This document shows, piece after piece, positions 43,381 to 49,902 of a stretch of 64,000 nucleotides of DNA. This DNA is from Psychrobacillus sp032154225. Lineage in GTDB: Bacteria > Bacillota > Bacilli > Bacillales_A > Planococcaceae. Position 1 is the stretch's first letter; every line of letters starts with the position of its first letter. The translations under genes and the position numbers were made by a program. The notes beneath the pieces were generated by a model. That model made no database searches. It was not told the DNA's origin and saw nothing but the letters and a program-made list of their open reading frames with translations. The stretch lies in NCBI RefSeq assembly GCF_032154225.1, contig NZ_JALDYF010000006.1:1-64000 (forward strand), read 5' to 3'.

Positions 43381-44970
43381 ATGGATATTGAACAGCGCAA
43401 ACAAGCTCGGACTGCTCCTTTTGTCCAATATGTATTGCAATCTATCCGTTTAATCGTTGCGGGCGAGCAAGCAGAAATGAGTGATTTGGATGGCGACGAT
43501 AGAAACGATATCGATAGTTTTGAACTGCTCATTATAATGAACGGGACTGGACAAGGAAAATGCTATTTGCAAGGGCCTGGAAGGTCTTTATCTATTGACC
43601 AAGAGCTTATTAGCTGCAGCTATTACAGAGTATGCTTCACAACGAGCGGTTATAATACAGCTTCGAGCTTGCTACCGGATAAGCAAGAGCTTGCCTGTGC
43701 ACCCTTTGCGAAGACGAGGGAGTTGCTTGATGAGTTATATGGGCTTCGCGAGGCGAGCGATGAGATCGAGCTGTTCCAACGATTTGTGAGATTTCAAGAG
43801 CTGCTGCTCTTTCTATTCCGCCAAAATATACCTATAGCCGAGGATAAGGGAACGGATATCGAGAAGCATGGGGTAGAGCTTAGTATACGGCATATTCATC
43901 AGTATTACCGTGAGGTTCTGACAGTGGAGGAATTGGCTTCCCTTGCAGGTATTGATCGCTGGAAGTATACCCGTCTGTTCAAAGAGGCTACGGGTCAAGT
44001 ACCGCTTCAGTACTTGAATGAAGTACGGATTAATCAAGCCAAGAAGTGGCTGGCAAGCGCGGATGACAAGTTGCTCGATATTGCACTGAATACAGGTTTC
44101 AACAATGAGTATTATTTCAATCGTCGTTTCAAGCAGACGGTAGGCATATCACCAGGACACTACCGTCGTGGCCGCAAGGGACAGCTTAGAGTAGTAGCAC
44201 CGTATTTGGAGGATTTCCTAGTCGCGCTGGATATGCAGCCTATCGCCCAGTATTGGCATGCAAAATGGGGAAAACAAGACTATCTAGGCTTAAAACATAT
44301 TCCCACGTTTAACGAGAGCAATGGCAACTTTGATGCACTTTCCGATTATAAGCCGGATTTGATATTGCTTATGGATCGTTACGAACAACAGCAATATTCT
44401 CAGTGCCGACGCATATCCAACACCTGCATCCTGCGTGAGCAGACAAATAATTGGCGTACGCTGCTGCGTACTGTCGCCGATTATTTCGGTCGGACGGAGC
44501 TGGCAGACGATGCTATTGCAAATTATGATTTCAAAGCACGGAGCGCGAGTCATAGGCTTAGTCAAGTTATGAAAAGTGAAACGGTCGCTTTTTTGCGTAT
44601 CTCGGCGGACCATATCATCCAATATACGGAAGAAGGGAAAGGCTTCGTTTCCACTGTTCTTTATGGAGATGTTGGATTGCGCTCCCACTCTGCAGTAGGT
44701 GTAGCTTCAAAAGCGAATAGGCCGGGCATGTTCAATCTCTCTGTAGAGGATCTGAGTACGTTATCCGCGGATCATCTGTTTATTACTTTTGATAAGTGGC
44801 ATAGCCAGGCAGAAGGAAAGGAGAGGGAGCTGTTGGAGCTGCCAGAGTGGTGTGATCTGCCCGCTGTACGAAACAACCGCGTTTACGAGGTTGATTTTCT
44901 AACTTGGATGAATAACGGAATTATTTCCAACGGCAAAAAAATCGATGATATACTGCGATCGTTAGCTTGA
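43381..44970 (+). CDS. AraC-type regulator fused to a siderophore-binding-protein domain
   Basis: A 529-aa protein in three parts. The N-terminal about 160 residues form a cupin-like region with little identifiable detail. An AraC DNA-binding domain follows (about 165-265: VEELASLAGIDRWKYTRLFKEATGQVP and FNNEYYFNRRFKQTVGISPGHYR). The C-terminal about 260 residues form a cytoplasmic ABC binding-protein fold. That last part resembles the neighbouring lipoprotein: APYLEDFLVALDMQPIAQYW and WGKQDYLGL versus ALYREDYLVALGVTPVVQYY and WGKQDYLNL. The architecture equals Btr (YbbB) of Bacillus subtilis, which senses ferric bacillibactin and activates feuABC. ATG 43381 is taken; a TTG at 43369 abuts the AAAGGCGG SD. 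GC-rich relative to core genes. Confidence 0.9.
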   Translation: MDIEQRKQARTAPFVQYVLQSIRLIVAGEQAEMSDLDGDDRNDIDSFELLIIMNGTGQGKCYLQGPGRSLSIDQELISCSYYRVCFTTSGYNTASSLLPDKQELACAPFAKTRELLDELYGLREASDEIELFQRFVRFQELLLFLFRQNIPIAEDKGTDIEKHGVELSIRHIHQYYREVLTVEELASLAGIDRWKYTRLFKEATGQVPLQYLNEVRINQAKKWLASADDKLLDIALNTGFNNEYYFNRRFKQTVGISPGHYRRGRKGQLRVVAPYLEDFLVALDMQPIAQYWHAKWGKQDYLGLKHIPTFNESNGNFDALSDYKPDLILLMDRYEQQQYSQCRRISNTCILREQTNNWRTLLRTVADYFGRTELADDAIANYDFKARSASHRLSQVMKSETVAFLRISADHIIQYTEEGKGFVSTVLYGDVGLRSHSAVGVASKANRPGMFNLSVEDLSTLSADHLFITFDKWHSQAEGKERELLELPEWCDLPAVRNNRVYEVDFLTWMNNGIISNGKKIDDILRSLA

Positions 44971-45074
44971 TTTGGTTTTGCTTGCGACTGAAAGGTCTGC
45001 ATCCTCCATTTTGTATAAAGCAACCATCGATTTTGTCCATTGTTATTGTCACGTTACCGAAGCTACAATTATGT

Positions 45075-45089
45075 TGATAATGATTATCA
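45075..45089. promoter_or_regulatory. Fur box 3
   Basis: TGATAATGATTATCA is identical to Fur box 1 and lies 42 bp before the proposed TTG start of the reductase gene. Confidence 0.88.
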
Positions 45090-45131
45090 TAGCGCGGGCG
45101 TTATATGAGTCGGCTAGAGGAGGACATCGAA

Positions 45132-46169
45132 TTGACTGAGCAGCTTGAATTATACGATGTGACGATTATCGGCGGTGGTCCTGCGGGAATGTATACTGCT
45201 TTTTATAGTGGAATGCGCGATTTAAAGACGAAGCTAATAGAAGCGAAAGAAGAGCTGGGCGGGCGGATGCTTATTTATCCTGAGAAAATGATTTGGGATG
45301 TTGGGGGAGTTGCGCCAGTCCTGTGCGAGAAGTTAATCGCCCAATTGTCGGAGCAGGCGAAAACGTTCGATCCGACGATTGTATTCGATCAGCACATTAT
45401 CGGATTGGAGAAACGAGCTGATTCGACGTACATTCTGGAGGCGGCAACGGGGGAGAAGCACTGGACACGTACGGTCATTCTGGCTATCGGTCGCGGCATT
45501 CTGCGAATGGCGAAGCTGGAGCTGGAAGGGGCTGAGCGCTATGAGGTATCCAATCTGCATTATACGGTGCAGGAACTAGAGCCTTTTAGGGGGAAACGAG
45601 TACTTATTTCGGGTGGAGGAAACTCTGCTGTCGATTGGGCAAACGAGCTGATTTCCATCGCTGCTCAGGTCACAGTCGTACATAGGCGCGACCACTTCGG
45701 CGGACATGAGAAAAACATTGTTAGAATGAAGGAGTCTTCTGCCGATGTATTTACGCCATATGAAGTCACGCAGTTATACAGCGGCAACGGAAAGATGATT
45801 GAACGGGTGACGATTACTCATATCGAATCAGGAGACTCGCGTGAGTTGGAAATAGACGAGGTTATCGTTAACCACGGGCTGAAGTCAGATTTTACAGGTA
45901 TCAAGGATTGGGGACTGGATATGGACGACTGGAACATATTCGTCAGCCCAAGACTTGAGACGAACTTGCCGGGTATCTTCGGGGCTGGCGACTTCGTCAA
46001 TTACGAAAGCAAGCTCAACCTCATTGCCGGGGCGTTCACGGATGCAGCCTTAGCGCTTAACAGTGCCAAACGGTACATGGATCCAGAGGCGCCGAGAATG
46101 GCTTATGTATCGTCGCATAACGAGAGATTTAAAGAACGAAACAAAGGGCTTGGCGTATCCGATGAATAG
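45132..46169 (+). CDS. ferredoxin/flavodoxin-NADP reductase type 2 (YumC-like)
   Basis: A flavoprotein of 345 aa with thioredoxin-reductase-like folds. The FAD motif is VTIIGGGPAGMYTAFYSGMR at the N-terminus, the NADPH motif is RVLISGGGNSAVDWANEL, and the second FAD segment is LPGIFGAGDFVNYESKLNLIAGAFTDAALALN. It lacks the CxxC of thioredoxin reductases. YumC-type enzymes move electrons from NADPH to ferredoxin or flavodoxin. The Fur box and the siderophore genes beside it suggest a role in reducing imported ferric siderophores. TTG 45132 is preferred because AGAGGAGG lies 8 nt upstream; ATG 45105 has no SD. Compositionally it belongs to the island. Confidence 0.88.
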   Translation: MTEQLELYDVTIIGGGPAGMYTAFYSGMRDLKTKLIEAKEELGGRMLIYPEKMIWDVGGVAPVLCEKLIAQLSEQAKTFDPTIVFDQHIIGLEKRADSTYILEAATGEKHWTRTVILAIGRGILRMAKLELEGAERYEVSNLHYTVQELEPFRGKRVLISGGGNSAVDWANELISIAAQVTVVHRRDHFGGHEKNIVRMKESSADVFTPYEVTQLYSGNGKMIERVTITHIESGDSRELEIDEVIVNHGLKSDFTGIKDWGLDMDDWNIFVSPRLETNLPGIFGAGDFVNYESKLNLIAGAFTDAALALNSAKRYMDPEAPRMAYVSSHNERFKERNKGLGVSDE

Positions 46170-46251
46170 CATGGTCTACTATCATTAGGACGGATGAGGA
46201 ATCTTTTCTACTTTCATATGGTGTATAAGAGATTAGGCTGGAGGTGGAATA

Positions 46252-46467
46252 GTGCTCGCAACTATATTTATTGCCCCGATAATCAGCGTATTGAGATCCA
46301 TTGAGTCGATTCTTTCGAATGCACTTAGCGAGAGCAGCTTTGTCGTTGTTGCGGCTACTTTTATCCACCTCAATGATCATATTCACGATATTGGAAAGCA
46401 CCTCATCCAAGGTATGCAGCCAATCGGTGTATTTTTGCAAGCTTTCAAAGAGGCTGCCAACCAATAG
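46252..46467 (+). CDS. small hypothetical ORF overlapping an antisense open frame
   Basis: GTG start with a strong SD (GGAGGTGG at about 46240), 71 codons, partly hydrophobic (ATIFIAPIISVLRSIESIL). No family is recognised. The opposite strand is also open over 46129-46500, and that reading looks like a more ordinary soluble protein (SLFESLQKYTDWLHTLDEVL) but starts after a stop without an SD, as a truncated gene fragment would. I cannot decide which, if either, is real. GC content fits the island. Confidence 0.3.
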   Translation: MLATIFIAPIISVLRSIESILSNALSESSFVVVAATFIHLNDHIHDIGKHLIQGMQPIGVFLQAFKEAANQ

Positions 46468-46880
46468 GTAGGCGGATATACGGAGAAATTTAGAGCTGAA
46501 TCAACCCCTACATATTTCAATGCATTGATCTAGTTAATAAGTGAGTAAACTCAGCATTTCAAATAACTACCCATCTTACGACAAACATTCAAGCACTTTA
46601 GCTACAATCAAGACAAGAGCAGTCCCATCATACTAAATAAAGTCTAATAACTAAAGAAGGTATTGTTAATCAAATCTACTAGGGGCAATACCTTCTTTGT
46701 TATATAAATGACTCTCCTTGCCGGTGCCTTCAAGTCTGACTGGCACGGCAACTGTGGGACAGGTGGAAGGATTCTAAACAAATTTGTTGCTCGTGTTCCT
46801 GTTGGGACACGGGCTTATTTGTAACTGCCATTGAAGGCAGCCAAAAGAGTGCCCCTTAAAATTCACTGTTAGGATGATAC
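46468..46880. other. gene-free right end of the island with several hairpins
   Basis: No convincing ORF. It holds a terminator-like hairpin (46653-46698), a stem TTGCCGGTGCC/GGCACGGCAA (46718-46751), a stem CGTGTTCC/GGGACACG (46793-46812) and the degenerate rlmH-end copy directly after it. The two inner hairpins lack T-runs. Confidence 0.5.
46653..46698 (+). terminator. hairpin near the island right end
   Basis: AAAGAAGGTATTG (46653-46665) pairs perfectly with CAATACCTTCTTT (46686-46698). The 20-nt loop is long, and the flanking T content allows termination in either direction. Confidence 0.6.
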
Positions 46881-46902
46881 GGTGAACCTTACCATAAGTA
46901 GG
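46881..46902 (+). repeat. right att-like repeat: degenerate copy of the rlmH 3' end
   Basis: 20 of 22 bases match 41326-41347, and the copy still encodes GEPYHK followed by TAG. The preceding AGGATGATAC resembles the rlmH codons AGGATTATG with a small deletion, so the repeat is a remnant of an rlmH 3' end rather than a chance match. It marks the right edge of the GC-rich segment. Confidence 0.7.
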
Positions 46903-46942
46903 TGAGGCTTTATCGTCTAGATGAAGTAGTATAAACATCATA

Positions 46943-46986
46943 AAAAAACGAAGGGAATCGGATATATCCAACACCCTTCGTTTTTT
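46943..46986 (-). terminator. terminator of the SDR gene
   Basis: AAAAAACGAAGGG (46943-46955) pairs with CCCTTCGTTTTTT (46974-46986); A and T runs on both ends. It is 27 bp after the SDR stop on the minus strand. Confidence 0.85.
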
Positions 46987-47012
46987 CTATTACAGCATCT
47001 TTGTGTAAAAAA

Positions 47013-47768
47013 TTAATGTAAAATAGAGCCACCGTCGATAATTAATTCAATTCCAGTAACAAATTTAGATTCGTCAGAAGCTAAATATAGAACTCCGTAT
47101 GCGATGTCAGAAGGTTTGCCAAGTACATTTAGAGGGATGCCAGCTAATGTCATTTCTCTTACTTCTTTATTGCTAGTAAACATCTCAATCATTGGCGTTT
47201 CAATTGTACCAGGATGAATCGAGTTAACTCGAATATTATATTTTCCATAATCTAGAGCCACATTTTTAGTCAAAAGTCGAAGCCCACCTTTTGAACTGTT
47301 ATAAGCGGCATTACCTACTCCATTAATACCTGAAAGTGAAGAGATATTAACAATACTACCGCCACCAACTTTTTTCATCTCAGGAAGGACTGCTTTGATA
47401 CCTAAGTATGGACCTTTTGTATTTATATCAAGAATTTTATCCCAAGTAGCTTCATCCAGATCTTCAATAGTTTGAGTAATTAAACCAGTAATACCCGCAT
47501 TATTTACCAGAATATCAACTTTTCCAAATTCCTGCACAGCTGTTTCGACAACCATTTTCCAGTCATCTGCTGATGTTACGTTATGTTTTATAGCGATAGC
47601 GTCTCCACCATTTGCCTTAATCTCTTGCACAACAGTCTCTAATAACTCGAATTGTACATCCGTTGCGATTACTTTTGCCCCTTCTTTAGCAAATAATCGT
47701 GCTTCTTCTGCACCTTGTCCACTAGCTGCCCCTGTAATAATAGCTACTTTGTTTGTTAATCGTGTCAT
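47013..47768 (-). CDS. SDR family NAD(P)-dependent oxidoreductase
   Basis: A classical short-chain dehydrogenase, 251 aa. The cofactor motif is TGAASGQG (13-20), NNAG lies near 88-91, the catalytic Ser is in NISSLSG near 140, and the YxxxK pair is YNSSK near 155. The C-terminus has VTGIELIIDGGSIL. The acidic residue after beta-2 (ATDVQ) favours NAD over NADP. The substrate cannot be told. It is divergent from a TetR gene with overlapping palindromes between them, so it is probably the TetR target. SD GGGGAGAG. Confidence 0.88.
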   Translation of the reverse strand: MTRLTNKVAIITGAASGQGAEEARLFAKEGAKVIATDVQFELLETVVQEIKANGGDAIAIKHNVTSADDWKMVVETAVQEFGKVDILVNNAGITGLITQTIEDLDEATWDKILDINTKGPYLGIKAVLPEMKKVGGGSIVNISSLSGINGVGNAAYNSSKGGLRLLTKNVALDYGKYNIRVNSIHPGTIETPMIEMFTSNKEVREMTLAGIPLNVLGKPSDIAYGVLYLASDESKFVTGIELIIDGGSILH

Positions 47769-47802
47769 CGAAATCTCTCCCCACCATATATTTGTAATTG
47801 TA

Positions 47803-47836
47803 GTGATAGTTAAGCTATCATCACTATAGTGATAGT
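47803..47836. promoter_or_regulatory. candidate TetR operator between the SDR and TetR genes
   Basis: Two adjoining palindromes: GATAGTTAAGCTATC (47805-47819) and ATCACTATAGTGAT (47820-47833), sharing repeated GTGATAG units. A -10-like TATAAT (47836-47841) directly follows on the TetR side. The position and symmetry suit control of both divergent genes. Confidence 0.6.
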
Positions 47837-47953
47837 ATAATAATAGTTTTAGTAAATGACAATTAAATAGTTTTGTAATTCCCCAAATTGACGGTTTTAG
47901 GGTTATTTGATAGCATCATTAACATTAATGAAGTTGGAATGGGAGCTGTACAT

Positions 47954-48607
47954 GTGAATCCTCAAGATAGATGGGAACAGGAAAGAAAAGAAGGAAAAAA
48001 TAAACGAATGCAGAGTATTATTGAGGCCGCAGGAAGGGTTTTTAGTAGAAAAGGCTTTGAAAAAACTACGATGCAGGATATTGCGGATGAAGAAAATATT
48101 GGAGTTGCAACAGTTTTCCGCTACTTCCCTAAAAAGGATAATTTGATTGTAGCTGTGGCGGTAAATATTTTGGAAGGATATTTAGCTATCTTTCAATCGG
48201 TTGCTTCTATAAATGGTACATGTCTTGAAAAAATTGAAAAGCTATTTGATCATTTTATTTCGGATGTTGAACCAGAAAATGTCGAATACACTCAGTTGCT
48301 TGAAGCGTTTGAAAGTTATGCTTCTACCTCACTTGGGGAGCTTAGTAATTATCAGGATTATATTGAAGTCCGGAAAAAAATAGTGGATGCATTATCAATT
48401 ATAGTAGAAGAAAGTATGCAAGACGGTTCCATTCAATCGGATAACTCAATCAAAGATGATTTAGCTACTGTAATAAATGCTTTCGGATTATTTTCAAGAA
48501 AGCTTTCGTTATTTAAAAGGATTCCCTTTTTAAATGATGATTTAGCGCCAGGTGATCAGTTAGCTATCATAAAGAAGATTTTCATGGATTATATTAGAGC
48601 AAAATAA
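47954..48607 (+). CDS. TetR/AcrR family transcriptional regulator
   Basis: 217 aa. The N-terminal helix-turn-helix is typical (MQSIIEAAGRVFSRKGFEKTTMQDIADEENIGVATVFRYFPKKDNLI), followed by an all-helical ligand-binding domain with no recognisable specificity. GTG 47954 is used because GGGAG lies 8 nt upstream; ATG 47939 is possible, and the frame is open to 47888. It is divergent from the SDR gene and probably represses it and itself, releasing on binding a small ligand. Confidence 0.88.
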   Translation: MNPQDRWEQERKEGKNKRMQSIIEAAGRVFSRKGFEKTTMQDIADEENIGVATVFRYFPKKDNLIVAVAVNILEGYLAIFQSVASINGTCLEKIEKLFDHFISDVEPENVEYTQLLEAFESYASTSLGELSNYQDYIEVRKKIVDALSIIVEESMQDGSIQSDNSIKDDLATVINAFGLFSRKLSLFKRIPFLNDDLAPGDQLAIIKKIFMDYIRAK

Positions 48608-48660
48608 TAAGGGCCATGCAGTAAATAGGCTAAAGACATAAAAAAGAGGCGATTGGTTCG

Positions 48661-48801
48661 ATGGAAAATCAAACAGACTTCCTAATGTATCAAACATCTA
48701 AATAAAATATCAGTATTCATATAAAAAAGGTTTTCGGTTAAGGGGAACTTCTTGGAGAAGAAGTTGTTAAGTGCTACTTAATAACTGCAGCAGCGACGTA
48801 A
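48661..48801 (+). pseudogene. decayed fragment of a virulence RhuM family gene
   Basis: In one frame this reads MENQTDFLMYQTSK-stop-NISIHIKKVFG-stop-GELLGEEVVKCYLITAA. RhuM-family proteins contain YQTSKSNISEHIKNIFEEGEL followed by a V-K-hydrophobic-TA segment, so this is a recognisable but broken piece with two in-frame stops and most of the gene missing. The rest of 48608-48962 shows only a weak hairpin around 48840-48880 and nothing else. Confidence 0.45.
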
Positions 48802-48962
48802 TATAGGTTTTTTAGAAACTAAAAATGATAAATAACATTAAAAAGTGGGGAAATAGTGAATAGATTCCCTGCTTTTTATTATGGATTTATTAGTGATACA
48901 GTTATAAAAAAGAGGAAGGGGAAGCTACTTTTTTTAATATTTTGAGTAGCCGTGATATAAAA

Positions 48963-49643
48963 ATGAAAAACTGGATTGATGGAGCAAAAAATAAAAAATT
49001 CATAGCATCATATAGCGGGGGGAAAGACAGCACTCTAGCGCTGTACAAAGCTATGCAAGAAGGTACTGCCATAGGAATTATTGTAATGATGGAGGAAAAC
49101 GGTGAAAGATCAAGATCACATAGTCTGATTCCATCGGTGCTTAAAGCACAAGCAGAATCAATAGGACTTCCACTTTACACAGGGGCTACAACATGGGCAG
49201 GTTATGAAGGAGTATTTGTAAAGCTACTAAAAGATGCGAAAGAATTAGGTGCAGAGGTACTTGTAACAGGTGATATTGATGTACCAGAAGAAGATTGTTG
49301 GCATGAAAGAGTCACAAGCAGTGTAGGGCTTGAACTTGGTATGCCGCTTTGGCAAAAAGGACATAAAGATGTAGTGGAGGAGTTTATACATTTAGGCTTT
49401 GTAACAAAGGTAGTGACAGTTAATTTAAAAAAGGGAATGAAAGAAGAGGATCTTGGACGTGTTCTTACTTTAGAGTATATGAAAGAGTTAGAGGAAAGAG
49501 GTATCGATCCTTGTGGTGAAGCAGGAGAGTTTCATACCACAGTCATAAGTGGACCGCTATTTAAACAAGATTTAAAGGTGAAAAATGGTGAGATTACTTC
49601 AGATGGTGATTACAAGTATCTGACATTAGAATTAGATAATTAA
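48963..49643 (+). CDS. Dph6-like PP-loop ATP pyrophosphatase (diphthine-ammonia ligase family)
   Basis: A 226-aa cytoplasmic protein of the adenine nucleotide alpha-hydrolase fold. The PP-loop is ASYSGGKDSTLALYKA near the N-terminus, followed by RSHSLIPSVLKAQAESIGLPL, VTGDIDVPEEDCWHERV and the family-specific DPCGEAGEFHT near residue 188. The archaeal and eukaryotic relatives amidate diphthine on elongation factor 2, a modification bacteria lack, so the bacterial substrate is unknown. The start is uncertain: ATG 48963 has no clear SD, and TTG 48942 is also in frame. It stands alone. Confidence 0.82.
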   Translation: MKNWIDGAKNKKFIASYSGGKDSTLALYKAMQEGTAIGIIVMMEENGERSRSHSLIPSVLKAQAESIGLPLYTGATTWAGYEGVFVKLLKDAKELGAEVLVTGDIDVPEEDCWHERVTSSVGLELGMPLWQKGHKDVVEEFIHLGFVTKVVTVNLKKGMKEEDLGRVLTLEYMKELEERGIDPCGEAGEFHTTVISGPLFKQDLKVKNGEITSDGDYKYLTLELDN

Positions 49644-49902
49644 TAGGCTGAAATAACTTTATTTGAAGATGTAAGAGAAAGCATGACATAAGTAAAGCCT
49701 GCTCTTTAACCACAAAAAAATTTATTAAAGTCCATTATCACTATAACCTTTTAGACAGATGCCTTTTACTGCCTTTTAAATAAACTACAACTATTATATA
49801 ATGGGTATAGTTTGTGAATGTAATGCACATAAAGTTAGTATAATCGACACAGAAAAGGCCAGTGGCTTTTTCTGCGAATATTAGAGTATAGGGATGGTAA
49901 AA

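Noticed and set aside
41348..46880. ccr recombinase, transposase or integrase genes inside the island
   Set aside because: All reading frames were considered; none shows serine-recombinase, tyrosine-recombinase or DDE motifs.
49851..49876. Small hairpin AGAAAAGGCC/GGCTTTTTCT before mqo as a regulatory RNA
   Set aside because: Too short to assign. It may be a minor terminator or leader hairpin; there is no further conserved structure.
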